A stretch of 64,000 nt of DNA from Schizochytrium sp. CCTCC M209059 (taxonomy: Eukaryota > Sar > Bigyra > Thraustochytrida > Thraustochytriidae): NCBI GenBank assembly GCA_000818945.1, contig KN805372.1, positions 469,214-533,213 of the forward strand, read 5' to 3'. Shown here piece after piece: positions 48,330 through 58,579 of this stretch. Position numbers and translations under genes: made by a program. Positions within the stretch are counted from its first letter, which is position 1; each line of letters begins with the position of its first letter. Below the pieces are notes generated by a model. The model did no database searches and had not been told where the DNA came from. It saw only the letters and a list, made by a program, of their open reading frames with translations.

Positions 48330-49190
48330 ATGGCGGGCACCGCTGCCGGCCCCTCGGCCCTGCTACAAAGGCTTCAGACATTAACGCAGCTTGCCGAGGC
48401 GCAACAGGCCGAGTTAGAACTACAAACGAAAGTCTTGCCTGATGGCGCCAAGTACGTTGGTGACTTTCGCGAGGGCCCAGGACGCGTGCCGCACGGGCAA
48501 GGTGAGCTGTGGAGACCTGGCGGCGTGCTTCAATATGATGGAGAATGGCACGATGGCCTCATGCATGGCAAAGGCACCTATTACTTTGAGGACGGATCAC
48601 AATGGCATGGCCAATTTTGCCGCAACGAGTTGCATGGCTTTGGCGAGTGGCGCCCGCCCTCGCAGGACAACAACGAGCTCTTTGGTAGCACAGCAATCAT
48701 GTCACCTATTGAAGAACCTGAGTCGCAGCAGACGCGAATGGACGCGCGCCGCAAGCTCCGCGAGATCGCCAAACGCAGACGGGCGGCTGCAAACGGAGAC
48801 AAGGTAAAAAACACGCTTGCAACTACATCACAGACAGATCAACCCCTTGTTCTCAAATCGCGAGAATCTACAAAATCAAAAAACGAGCCGCCTCCGAGCC
48901 GCTATTCTGGGCCGACCGAGCCTTGTGAAGTTTTCTTTCGGCATGGACAACTTATTTGTTCGCTGCAGAATCTGGAGAATGCTCGAATCGAAGTGCAAAT
49001 TGCCAAGCAGATACACCACGGGACCATTGTGGACGTGCGTAGGCGAAGAGGGCCAAAATCGCGTCCGCAGCATCGCGTGCGCCTGGATCATCAGCCGGAA
49101 AAGTGCATGTGGATTGATCTCGCATTGTATCACTTTCGTGTCCTTCGGGCTCAGGGAAAACACTTTCATCTTTTCGATGCCCAAGAGTAG
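48330..49190 (+). CDS. MORN-repeat protein
   Basis: The protein has 286 residues from an ATG. Three MORN repeats lie at about 38 to 108 (YVGDFREGPG, YDGEWHDGLMHGKGTYYFED, WHGQFCRNELHGFGEW). A basic helical linker follows (RRKLREIAKRRRAA). The C-terminal 90 residues (EVFFRHGQLICSLQNLENAR ... VRLDHQPEKCMWIDLALYHF) look like a folded beta-rich domain of unknown family. MORN proteins of protists often act at membranes, basal bodies or the flagellum. That role is possible here but not shown. Confidence 0.8.
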   Translation: MAGTAAGPSALLQRLQTLTQLAEAQQAELELQTKVLPDGAKYVGDFREGPGRVPHGQGELWRPGGVLQYDGEWHDGLMHGKGTYYFEDGSQWHGQFCRNELHGFGEWRPPSQDNNELFGSTAIMSPIEEPESQQTRMDARRKLREIAKRRRAAANGDKVKNTLATTSQTDQPLVLKSRESTKSKNEPPPSRYSGPTEPCEVFFRHGQLICSLQNLENARIEVQIAKQIHHGTIVDVRRRRGPKSRPQHRVRLDHQPEKCMWIDLALYHFRVLRAQGKHFHLFDAQE

Positions 49191-49344
49191 AAAATAAGAA
49201 AGATTGAACCATCCACTGCCACTTTTTGCGATTCTCTTTTTCAGCAAAACAGTTGATCCATTTGCGCGTGCCAGAGCTTTCAAATGTAATCTATTTTACT
49301 TTATTTTTTAGCAAAGGGGTCAAAGAAGTATGTATAACCTTGCA

Positions 49345-49347
<3 letters not shown>

Positions 49348-49376
<29 letters not shown>
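49348..49376. repeat. CTG/CAG trinucleotide run
   Basis: About nine CTG units followed by CTT and CCT lie in the convergent 3' gap of the MORN and RGS genes. Confidence 0.9.
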
Positions 49377-49377
<1 letters not shown>

Positions 49378-49453
49378 CTTCTTCCTCCTTAACGTTATCA
49401 TGGTCGTAGTGTCGCAAATGTCAAAAGTACAAGTGCCGTTAAAAAGAATTGCA

Positions 49454-50245
49454 TCACTGTGCGGCCTTTGTCTCAGTGTCGTCGTCGACTTTAAACTCGC
49501 CTCGGCGACTTGTCATGTGCATGGCAGTGGCCGTTGCTAAACCGGGCGCCGAGCGAGATTCCAAGCTGCTCATGACCGATTCGAGGCCCTTGTGGTTAAG
49601 CGAGTTCAGGAACTCACGAAAAAGACCCTTTTCCATGTCACGAAAAACATGACGTTGCGCCTCGACAAAAATATTGTCCGAAATTTGATTGTCCTCTGTC
49701 TCGTAAAAGATGCGATTGCGCAGACCGTCGAGCATGTCGCTCGGCACGCACACCTCTGTAGGAGCATCTTCATCGAGGTACTCTGTGAAGATGTGCTTGG
49801 CATGCAAGCGCATATCCGCCGCCGATGACCCAGTGATACCCAGCAGCCGATTGGGTTTCCAATTCATGTTCTGGAAAGACTCGACAGCATTCCAAAAGAG
49901 AATACCCTCGTTGACAAGTCGCACCGTTGCGAACGCGTAGAATAGCATCGTGGCGCGTTCATTTTGAAGAATGCGCTCCAGAGAAATTGCGGTGTTCATT
50001 TCACCTTTGGAAGAGGCATCGCCGACTGCATGGCCAATGTGCGTCCCTGTGACGCGGGACGTCTCAATCTTGGTCTTAATCTTGCCAAAGTTTGCGACGG
50101 TATCGGTGCCCTTCTTCGTGCCAGAGTCGTTCTTGCCACCAAAGTTCTCGTCATAGAGCTCTTGAATTTCCTCTCGGGTGAGCTGATCGCGCAGCTGCTT
50201 TCGCGCCGCAAAGCCGGCCTCCAGCTTGCTCACGCGCCTGTCCAT
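49454..50245 (-). CDS. RGS-domain protein
   Basis: The protein has 263 residues from the ATG at 50245. The N-terminal 85 residues are charged and contain TREEIQELYDE. The RGS-type helical domain spans about 88 to 216: SLERILQNERATMLFYAFA, VNEGILFWNAVESFQ, then HAKHIFTEYLDEDAPTEVCV, DNIFVEAQRHVFRDMEKGLF and the end REFLNSL. The order FxxF-x-W, IxxxYL, and the final FxxFL is the RGS pattern. RGS proteins speed GTP hydrolysis by G-alpha subunits. No other signalling domain is attached. Confidence 0.78.
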   Translation of the reverse strand: MDRRVSKLEAGFAARKQLRDQLTREEIQELYDENFGGKNDSGTKKGTDTVANFGKIKTKIETSRVTGTHIGHAVGDASSKGEMNTAISLERILQNERATMLFYAFATVRLVNEGILFWNAVESFQNMNWKPNRLLGITGSSAADMRLHAKHIFTEYLDEDAPTEVCVPSDMLDGLRNRIFYETEDNQISDNIFVEAQRHVFRDMEKGLFREFLNSLNHKGLESVMSSLESRSAPGLATATAMHMTSRRGEFKVDDDTETKAAQ

Positions 50246-50838
50246 GATTCTCTGGTTCTGCCTCGTACTCGCGATCTCGCGGCGCGCTCGCGCTTGCAAT
50301 CACTGCCACAGATTTCTGTATTCCCCTTGCCGACCGAGACTAGGCCGAACAAGACTACGTCAGGTCTCGCGCAGCGCGACAATGCAAAAGCTCGATCGAT
50401 ACAACAACAACAAACCGACAGTAAGAAAGACACACTGGCAGTCTGAGTTTATCAAACATTCAGTCCACTTTCTGTGAAAAGATGGATTCCAAAGCTACCA
50501 CCTGCGAACCCGCATGGTACAGATAAGGAGCAGAGGCCATTTCCAGGAAGCAATGTCTGTTCACTTGATCCATTCATGCTCCCTTCGAGGCTTAGGCTTA
50601 GTGCTGTGATATTTGCTCAGGCTCAACACTGTGGCGCGTCAGGCTATTCAAAGTGCACTTTACTCACTGACACGGACGCGAATCAGGCTGGAGTCCAAGT
50701 AAGACTTCGGTGATTCACGGAACGGATATATTTCAACGGCTACATTTAGTGAGTCGAAATCCGTGCGCGAGCAACACGATTCCATTCCACAGCTCGGACT
50801 CATGAGTCGAGCCGAGAACGTAAGACCAGGTGGGAATC
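50246..50838. other. Divergent promoter region of RGS and EF-hand genes
   Basis: This 593-bp region lies between two genes pointing away from each other. TTAGGCTTAG at about 50592 is a weak relative of the TAGGCCTA word. No gene is seen. Confidence 0.45.
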
Positions 50839-51236
50839 ATGAACGCTGCCTATGAGAAGCTTCTGAATGAGCTCTTTGACGAGCTCGACGCCGACCGCAG
50901 CGAGTTCCTCGACGTGCGAGCATTTGCGCTCCTCGGCGAAGCCAGTACGTTCATAACAATTTAAAAAGCACGGCGTGAAAATTCAAAGGGTGCTGACACG
51001 CAGTAGTCAATGGCGCAAAGGTTCCCATGAATGAAGCCCAGGCACAGCTGGAAAGGGCTGACAAAGATGGGGACGGCATGGTTTCCCGTAGCGAGTGGAT
51101 CGATTTTTCCGTCATTCTTGGACGCCTTGACGAGCATACCTTTACAAAGGTTATTGGAGGGTATCTGCAAACCGTTCGCAAGATCCAGGCAAAGCGACGC
51201 GCTCGCGCTGCAGCAGCCACCCTGGAAAGTAAATGA
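50839..51236 (+). CDS. Small EF-hand protein, two exons
   Basis: Exon 1 is 50839..50944 and exon 2 is 51004..51236. The 59-bp intron has GTACGT and an acceptor CAGTAG, where either AG keeps the frame. The protein has 112 residues. The first EF loop (DADRSEFLDVRA) lacks the final acidic residue and is degenerate. The second, DKDGDGMVSRSE, is canonical. A basic helix closes the chain (KIQAKRRARAAAATLESK). A small calcium sensor or light-chain-like protein is likely. The exon pair was deduced from frame and splice sites. Confidence 0.72.
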
Positions 51237-51515
51237 CGCATGCAAATCGGGGCGTGGAGGAAGCCAAAAGTCGCATAGGGCCAAGAGGAAATTCTGCTCG
51301 CCTGCGGGAAGAACAAAAAGAATTGGAAAGTAATTTAGGCGTGGATGGCAGGCAGGTCGACAAGTAAGAACTTGCTGGATCGAACCTTCTTGCAAGATCG
51401 CGAGAGCGCAATTGCGAGATTTCGTTTGAAAAGGACAATACAAAGCACACAAGGATAAATGGTTATCTCTTCTTCGTCTCTTCCCTTCTCCATCATTTTT
51501 TCTTCTTATAAATTT

Positions 51516-53210
51516 TTAAAGCTTCGCCTCCTTCTTGCCGTCGACATAGCGGTATGCAGGGCTACGCATGGTCACGAGCTCCTCGGCAGAGCTAGGATGA
51601 AGGCCCACGGTAGAATCAAAGTCCTTCTTGGTGGCACCCATCTTCATTGCAATGGCAACGCTCTGGATCATCTCCGCTGCGTGCTCGCCGCAAATGTGCA
51701 CGCCAACGACGCGATCGGACTCCGAGGCGACAATGATCTTCATGAGCATCTTGGTGTCAACGCCCGTGAGCGTGTGAAGCATGGGCTTAAAGGTGGACTT
51801 GAAGACGGTCACATCCTTGTACTCCTCGACAGCCTGCTCCTCGGTCTGACCGCAGGACCCAATCTCGTTCTTGCCGGCAAAGACAGCCGACGGGACGTAC
51901 TCGTGGTCAGGCTTGCGGTCCATGCCGCCGTACACAGTATCCGCAAAGCAGTGGCCCTCCATGAGCGCCACGGGCGTGAGCTGGATGCGGTCAGTGACGT
52001 CACCAATGGCGAAAATGGTGTCCACGTTCGTCTTGGAGTACTCGTCGACAGGAATGGATCCATCCTTGCGCACCTCGACGCCCGCAAGGTCAAGACCGAG
52101 GTCCTCCGTCTTCGGGGTGCGGCCGGTAGCCATCAGGACGCAGTCGGCCTCGACCTCGTCGCCAGCCTCGGTCGTGATCTTGAGAGTTTCATCCGGGTTC
52201 TTCTCAATCTTGGCCGGGTTCGTGTTGAACTGAAGATCAATGTTGTCAAGCTTGGACATCTCGTCGGCAAGATGCTGGCGAACGTCGTCGTCGAATCCGC
52301 GCAAAAAGAGGTCGCGCCTGTACATGAGGGTGACCTTGGATCCAAAGCCTGCCATAATCATGGCAAACTCGACAGCAATGTAGCCGCCGCCGACAACCAC
52401 AAGGCGATCCGGGCGCTCCTTGAGATAGAAGATCTCGTTCGAGGTGATGGTCAGGTCCGCGCCCTCGATGCTCGGCTTGAAAGGCCAGCCACCAACAGAG
52501 ATGAGCACACGCTCCGTCGTGAGGACCTCTTCCTTGCCGTCCGGGCCCGTAAGGACAACCTCGTGAGCGGACTTGAGGCGGCCGATGCCCTCATAGGTCT
52601 CCACTCCGGCATTGCCCAGAATGCGGCCGTAGATGCCATTCAAGCGACTAATTTCCTTGTCCTTCTTCTCCATGAACGTGGACCAGTCGTGCGTCGGGTT
52701 CGAGATGCCGGACCAGCCGTATTGCTGGGCGGCGTGGAGATCGTGCGAAAAGAGCGAGCCGTAGACCATGAGCTTTTTCGGCACGCACTGCAAAGAGTCA
52801 AATGGAAAGAAGAATGTGACGAGCGATGATAATCCCAGCGGCGTCAGTGGTCATGTGCGCAACGAAAAAGTGAAACAAAACTGCTCGGTTTAACTTACGC
52901 CAACGTTTACGCAGGTACCACCAATGGCAGCGTAGTGAGGCGGGCCATGGTGCATGGACGCTTCGATGAGGGCGACCTTGGCGCCATGGGTGGCAGCTTT
53001 TGTATCATCCGTCACAAGTGTTTTCTCGTCAACGTTAGCTTTCTCCAATCCAATTTGATTTTGCTTCAGTTTGCTTCACGAGAGCGCGCGCGCAAGTTTG
53101 CTTCATGACGTACCGATGCGGGAGCCACGCACGCCGCCCGAGCCGCCGCCAATGACGATCAGATCGTACATGTACTTGCCCTTGTTGGAGCCGCGCAGCA
53201 TGGCCGACAT
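51516..53210 (-). CDS. Glutathione/trypanothione-reductase-family enzyme, three exons
   Basis: Exons are 53114..53210, 52899..53038 and 51516..52787, with introns of 75 and 111 bp (donors GTACGT and GTAAGT), giving 502 residues. The FAD motif VIGGGSGGVRGSR is followed by the redox-active CVNVGC-VPKKLM disulfide. The NADPH part has VVGGGYIAVEFAM, and the second FAD motif is FAIGDVTDR. The interface motif HPSSAEELV carries the catalytic His. The HGPPHYAA loop before GGTCVNVGC, the QLTPVAL stretch and the RGFD segment are closer to trypanothione reductase than to ordinary glutathione reductase as I recall them. Twelve residues (NVDEKTLVTDDT) are inserted after the first FAD helix. Confidence 0.85.
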
Positions 53211-54261
53211 GATGCAAGGGGGGCTTTCTCGAAAGGATACTACGTCAACGCACGGCGACACAAACAGCACTGCGGCGAGTCGGCGGTGGACGAGCTTGGG
53301 TTTTGCACGGTCTGCTGCGTAAGGGCGAGACGCGGGCACAAGCGAGGGCGCGAGCGCGAGCGAGCGAGCGAGCGAGGTTCTTGGCGATGAAGCTTTGCGG
53401 CGCTGATGAGCCTGGTGGCGCCGCGACGCCTGGGTTTTAGCGTTGGGCTACCTGTATCGCTAGGACCAGAACTCTCGGTAAAATTGAGCGGACGCGAGGC
53501 AACTTTCGCCGCATGAAATATCGGCGAGATGACCATCTGGATGCCGGCCTTCGTTGCCGCACCGTGTTTCAACAGATTCCACCTCGGTGGGCAAGAATGG
53601 CCGCAGGCTTCGCTGGCAAGACTCATCGTCATCGTCGTCATCATTTGGGGCCAGCATCGGCAGCAGGAAAGCCTTTGCCCGAGGTCAAAATGGTCTTTGC
53701 CCGAGGTCGAAAAAGCCGGCCAAACGTAACATCGAGATGATCATGGTGATGATGATAACAGGGAGGCAGGCCGGCTGGCTTGCTGGTGAAGAGAGTAGTC
53801 ATGGTGGATGACGAATGATAAATGATAATGATGATGATCAAAGTACCATTTGGAGCGAGAAGCAAGTCGCAAGAAGCAAACTAAATTCCAAACATCACAT
53901 TTTGCATCGCTTCGAGACGTGCGTAGATTTGCTTGGAGTAGGTGCACATATAGTTCTCTGACCTTGAAAGTTGGAGCATATCTAGAGATTTTATAGGTCG
54001 AAAATGTACACCTTGACTCCAGTAAGCTTGACTGATGCATTACAGAGGTAGTCGATGTGGCCTGGGCCAGGAGCTGGTCGGTGGCGCAAAAAGACTTTCC
54101 TTCGCGGCGACGTCGTTCGCATTCTTTGGCGTGCGCGTGGTCCGGGTCGAAGATTACATCGTGGTTGCCGGCAACGAGAACTTTAGGGCGATGCGGCTGC
54201 GATGCCATCCAGTCGACGAATCGATGTGCCTCCTCGATGTCACTCGCACCTTACTCCGTTC

Positions 54262-54293
<32 letters not shown>

Positions 54294-54480
54294 CTAATGA
54301 TGATGATGATAATATAATTTCTTCTCTTCTTTCCATCCGTATGGCCCAACTGTTGCTTACCATGGCGCTCGTCTTCATAGCACGGCAACGGCAAAACAAA
54401 AGTCAAACGAAGAATCTTACAGGGGTGGGGGAGGGGTATACCCAAGTTTTGTTGGTTTGTTGTAATTTGACAGGCCTATC
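53211..54480. other. Spacer holding a phosphoesterase relic
   Basis: This 1.27-kb stretch lies between the reductase start and the 3' end of the PRPP synthetase gene. Apart from the relic at 53963..54250 and CTG/ATG trinucleotide runs near 54267..54312, it holds GAGC repeats (53355..53375) and an ATGATG-rich segment. No intact gene is seen. Confidence 0.5.
53963..54250 (-). pseudogene. MPPED-like metallophosphoesterase fragment
   Basis: On the minus strand the frame after a TAA (54251..54253) reads DIEEAHRFVDWMASQPHRPK, then VLVAGNHDVIFDP, where GNHD (54158..54169) is the metal-binding motif of calcineurin-like phosphoesterases. Downstream, MHQSSLLESRCTFSTYKI fits the strand region that follows in the MPPED family. 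The N-terminal GD-x-H motifs and the C-terminal H-G-P-P motif are absent nearby. An in-frame stop and a CAG run lie directly upstream. It is either a relic or a lone exon of a gene not otherwise present. Confidence 0.5.
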
Positions 54481-55779
54481 CTATTTGGTCTCGTAGTGCA
54501 TCTTACGGATGAGCTCAGAGATCTCGGGTGCGACGGAAATAATCTCGAGCTTGTCGCCAAGCGCGGCCCGATCAGACTCGCGCACAGGCACCGTGTTGAG
54601 CACCACGATCTTTTCGATGCCAGCCTGGGCGAGACGGGCCGCGGCCTCGCCGTTAAAAAGTGCGTGGCTGCAGTACACAGAAACGCTCTTGGCGCCAGCT
54701 GAATGAAGCGCGTCAATGGCAGCGCAGGTGGTTGACCCGGACTCCATAATGTCCTCAACGATAATGACGGACTTGCCTTTGACATTGCCAACGAGGTCGA
54801 CGCTACGCGGCGTCGGCGTACCATCTGGCGAAGGTGGTGGCGGAGTGCGAATAATGGTGGCAAGGTCGATGGGCGTGTCGAGCGCCTCCGAAAGCGCAAC
54901 CTTGAAATTCTTCGCTTTTGTGAGGCAAGACGCGTGGGGCGAGACAACGGCGAGACCCTCGCTCTCCTCGGCCAAATTTTTGATGATATTGGCCAACTCT
55001 CGCGGTACGAAATCGGCGGCGCGAAGCGTCTCGATGGGCGTCCGCTCGAAAAAGCCTTCGGCCATGCCTTGGCCCGGGGGATGAATGTCAACGGCAATGA
55101 CGCTCTGCGCACCGGCAACCTCCATCATGCGCGCCACATCGGCAGCAGCAAGGTTGGAGCGCGCATAGTTCCAGTCCGTGCGGCTCTTGGTCGGCGCCGA
55201 GTGTGCGAGCGAGCGCATGTATCCAAAGTAAGGAACCACAACGGTGACGCGCTTGGCGCTTGCATGCCGAGCGGCGCTCACCATGAGGATAAGCTCCATA
55301 AGATTCTCGTTCACGGGCGGCGACGTAGGCTGCACGATGTAGACGTCCTTGCCTCGGACCGATTCGTCGAGCTTGACACTCACCTCGCCGTCCGCGAAGC
55401 GCTTCACGTTGGACCGTCCCACAGAGACGCCGAGGTGCTGCGCAACCTCCTCGGCCAACGCAAGGTTGCTGTTTCCTGCAAACACCTTGAGCTCGCCGCA
55501 GCCGGGCGTAAAGTCATTGTTCAAAGAGCACAGGTGCGGTTTCTTGGCCGAGGACACGGGCTTGGTGCGCGACTGCGTCCGCATTGAGATCTGCGGCGTG
55601 CGCGGCTTCTCGTCCTCTGGGGTCGTCGTCTGCGCCTTGGCCTCGCAGCGCGCGCCAAGGTCCTGCTCGCCCGTCTCGCGGCTGGCGGGCCAGCTGTTTG
55701 CGAGCGCCACGGCGGTCGCCGCGCCGAGCGCCGACGCTGCGGCGGCAGCCCCGCGTCGCGAGAACACCGCCCTTCGCAT
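54481..55779 (-). CDS. Divergent ribose-phosphate pyrophosphokinase (PRPP synthetase) family protein
   Basis: The protein has 432 residues from the ATG at 55779. The first 45 residues (MRRAVFSRRGAAAAASALG) form a mitochondrial- or plastid-like leader. The two PRS half domains are clear: LKVFAGNSNLALAEEVAQHL, FADGEVSVKLDESVRGKDV, PPVNENLMELILMVSAARHA, VVPYFGYMRS, VIAVDIHPP, and the C-terminal VIIVEDIMESGSTTCAAIDA. Several catalytic motifs are altered: RQDRK after the PYFGY segment is missing, the flexible loop that should carry KRR reads IIRTPPPPSPDG, and the PRPP loop DTGGT is ESGST. It may belong to a protist-specific clade or be a regulatory, non-catalytic subunit. Confidence 0.82.
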   Translation of the reverse strand: MRRAVFSRRGAAAAASALGAATAVALANSWPASRETGEQDLGARCEAKAQTTTPEDEKPRTPQISMRTQSRTKPVSSAKKPHLCSLNNDFTPGCGELKVFAGNSNLALAEEVAQHLGVSVGRSNVKRFADGEVSVKLDESVRGKDVYIVQPTSPPVNENLMELILMVSAARHASAKRVTVVVPYFGYMRSLAHSAPTKSRTDWNYARSNLAAADVARMMEVAGAQSVIAVDIHPPGQGMAEGFFERTPIETLRAADFVPRELANIIKNLAEESEGLAVVSPHASCLTKAKNFKVALSEALDTPIDLATIIRTPPPPSPDGTPTPRSVDLVGNVKGKSVIIVEDIMESGSTTCAAIDALHSAGAKSVSVYCSHALFNGEAAARLAQAGIEKIVVLNTVPVRESDRAALGDKLEIISVAPEISELIRKMHYETK

Positions 55780-55933
55780 TGCCTCTGCGCAAGGAGGTCC
55801 TCTTGCCCACGCGCGCGCGCGATATCCGCTCGCCGTTCGCCTGCTCAGGCTGCCGGCCGGTAGTGGTTTGCAAGCTTCCGCCTCTCCTCTTGCACTCACA
55901 TCGAAGAAATAGAAATAGACTGACAGGACAGAG

Positions 55934-55943
55934 CTAGGCCTAG
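55934..55943. promoter_or_regulatory. CTAGGCCTAG palindrome upstream of PRS
   Basis: This exact copy lies 155 bp before the PRS-family start codon. Confidence 0.4.
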
Positions 55944-56341
55944 TAGACAGAAAGATAGACAACGTATAACGTGGTTGCTTTTATCATCCACAACTAGAAG
56001 GTGGGCAAGAATAAACCGCGTCATCATCACCTGCCTGGCTGCAAGAATTTTTCCGCACAAGATGCGGAGCGCAGAAGCTCGAGGTCGAACTTGGATTCTT
56101 AAGCGCAGTAGACTGTATGAAAGAGGCCAACAAACAAAGCTTTGCTTTTGAGCCTGAGGTGGATGACATTTCTGTCCAAGAAAAGTTCTCGCGGTCGCGT
56201 CGGTTCTTCTGGTGATAAATGCCAACAATTCGTGACGTCTACGTCTAACCACGAGCAAGTGTACGATATGATGGTGGAAAGGTCACCTTGTTGCACGCGC
56301 TGCCAATCAAATTGCAGCGCCAAACACACTATTCTCTACTA

Positions 56342-56356
56342 CTAGGCCTAGGCCTA
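56342..56356. promoter_or_regulatory. Double TAGGCCTA site in the PRS/GAR1 spacer
   Basis: Two overlapping TAGGCCTA words lie about 457 bp before the GAR1 ATG and 563 bp before the PRS ATG, further away than the other sites. Confidence 0.3.
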
Positions 56357-56812
56357 ATCCACTGGAGTCGGACAGTCAGAAAGACAGACAGGCAGGCAGG
56401 CATTGCTACTTCGCTTTTCCCAATATCAGCCTATCGCCGCGCGTCGCTGCATCCTCTGTCTGTCTTGGCAGCTCCGTCCTCTGCCCCCTTGGACATACAT
56501 GATGCCAACGTAAGAAGAAAGAAGAAAGAAGGGCGTGTGATGATGATGGACCGACCGTCAATGAGCACACACCCATTGAGCTGGTCCCGCCTTAACCTTA
56601 TCCGGTACTAAATTTGAGCATAAAGGCCAAATCTAAGGGTGTGAGCCGAGGTCACCCGCCTTAAGCGCCGATGAGTGGCTGAAGGAGGTCGCTCGCCCAC
56701 GGACGAGGAGGACCACGGGAGGGAACTGGGGCGCGGGCGCAGACCTTGAGCGAGACGCGGGGCGTGCGAGACAGCTCTCGCGAGGAGTAGCGCGCGGCGA
56801 AGGAAGAGCAGC

Positions 56813-57424
56813 ATGCAGCGCGGCGGTTTTCGCGGCGGTCGCGGCGGCGGCCGTGGCGGCGGTCGCGGCGGCGGTCGCGGCGGTGGTCGCGGCGGCTTTG
56901 GACGCAGGAACTTCGAGGAGGGCCCTCCCGACCGCGTGATGGAGGCCGGCAAGTTCATCCACCCGGCGGAGAACGAGCTCCTCTTTGACTGCATCATGCC
57001 GGACCTGCTCCCGCATTTCAACGCGGCAGCATACCTGGAGAACAAGAGCAAGATTGGCAAAATCGATGAGGTCTTCGGCCCCATCAACAAGATCATGTTC
57101 ACGGTCAAGCTGGACGAGGGCTTTCAGGCGTCCTCTTTCAAGGCCGAGGACAAGGTGTATATTAGCCCAGAAAAGGTTCTGCCCGTCTCGCGCTTCACCG
57201 ACCCCAAGTCTGGCGGCGGTAGTCGCGGCGGCGGTCGCGGTGGCCGTGGCGGTGGCCGTGGGGGTGGCCGCGGTGGCGCTCGTGGCGGTCGGGGAGGCTT
57301 TCGCGGCGGCCGTGGCGGTGGACCCGGCTTTCGCGGTGGTCGTGGCGGCGGCAGTGGCGGCCGTGGTGGTGGCTTTGGTGGCCGTGGCCGTGGTGCCCCG
57401 CGTGGTGGTCGTGGCCGATGGTAA
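56813..57424 (+). CDS. GAR1: GAR1, H/ACA snoRNP subunit
   Basis: The protein has 203 residues from an ATG. Gly-Arg-rich domains flank the core at both ends (residues 3 to 32 and 134 to 203). The core is the GAR1 beta barrel: MEAGKFIHPAENELLFDCI, then KIGKIDEVFGPINKIMFTVK, and KVYISPEKVLPVSRF. GAR1 acts with dyskerin/Cbf5, NHP2 and NOP10 in pseudouridylation of rRNA and snRNA. The RGG ends are normal for the family and probably carry methylated arginines. Confidence 0.95.
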   Translation: MQRGGFRGGRGGGRGGGRGGGRGGGRGGFGRRNFEEGPPDRVMEAGKFIHPAENELLFDCIMPDLLPHFNAAAYLENKSKIGKIDEVFGPINKIMFTVKLDEGFQASSFKAEDKVYISPEKVLPVSRFTDPKSGGGSRGGGRGGRGGGRGGGRGGARGGRGGFRGGRGGGPGFRGGRGGGSGGRGGGFGGRGRGAPRGGRGRW

Positions 57425-58454
57425 TTCAGCACGCCTGCCGCTCGCGGCTTTTACTCAGCTCGTTAGTTTGCTTATCAACCTCTTCGTGGCCAGCCAACCT
57501 CTTGTCGCTTGGCATGTGGACGTCGCTCGATCTTCAAAAGACATACACAAAGACTTCGGTTCAATGAGTCTCATCTTTTTCTTTTGTAGGACGTGCGGCA
57601 TACTCTCTGACTGCCCCAAGTCTGGCAGATTGGCAGGCTAGCTGGCTTACTGGCTAACTGACTGGTAGGCCTTTGCACGCCTCTTTTCTCCTCTATCCTG
57701 CGCCGCACGTGCGCGACGTCTTCTTGCGTCGATGCTCACGCACGAGGGCTGCGTTATCGCACGCAAATAGACCCGCTGCGCGGCGAACACACAAGACTCG
57801 CATGTGCTGTTTCTTCACACAACACTCTGTAGTTGTGATGTTAATGCAGTATATTGCGAACCCCAGACGACCCTTGACGCTCCTCTTCCTCGCTTCTGAT
57901 GTTTGACGTCAACGATGTGGTTGAAGAACGATTGCAGCGTTTTTCACCTTAGGAATGCACTTTACCTCCGTGGCATCGTGCTCTTTCGGCCTTTAGTTGC
58001 AGCTCTTTTTTTTTATCACCGGAATCGCAGACCTCACTATCGAACGATGTTTTTATCCCTCCTTTCTTCTTCTTCCCCTGGTCACCGCGCGTGTGGCAAA
58101 TTCTGACGACTCTTTCGCGACTACGAAGAGCAAAGATTTCTCCACCTTGTTGCAATCGAGGCTGGACAAGATAATCCTTGTCTTCGTTGCTTGCTGACCG
58201 TCAAGCCTCGTGCAACAGCAGCAGCAGCAGCCGTCACGAGGAAATGCATCTCGTGATTTTTAAAGAACTTGGACGAGTCCAAGGCGGCAAGTGAAAGTAA
58301 CAACTTGAATGCGAGATGCGCGGCCACATTTTTTTTTTTCCATTGTGGTTAGTCATGCCTTCTTTCTTTTCTTCTCCTTCTTCTTTTTTTTCCTCACTAT
58401 CGCACGAGTCATCAAGCTAAACCGTCAGGGTCCAAGACCGCAAGCGTGCGTGCC
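57425..58454. other. Spacer between GAR1 and the coiled-coil gene
   Basis: This 1.03-kb stretch lies between two plus-strand genes, AT-rich from 57990 on, with a CAG run near 58215 and poly-T stretches before the next gene. No gene is seen. Confidence 0.5.
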
Positions 58455-58541
58455 ATGGGAGGCGCGGAGCGCGCGCGTGGGAGCGGCGTTGGCGCGGCGT
58501 CAAGGTCACTGCAGTTTGCAGAAGAGCAACTTGCACCTCGG

Positions 58542-58579
<38 letters not shown>

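Larger units (their letters stand above)
55780..56812. other. Divergent region between PRS and GAR1 genes
   Basis: This 1.03-kb region carries two TAGGCCTA sites (55935 and 56343). Nothing coding is seen. Confidence 0.55.

Noticed and set aside
51459..52829. Long plus-strand frame opposite the reductase
   Set aside because: It is the antisense of a well-supported exon with FAD and NADPH motifs; no independent domain.
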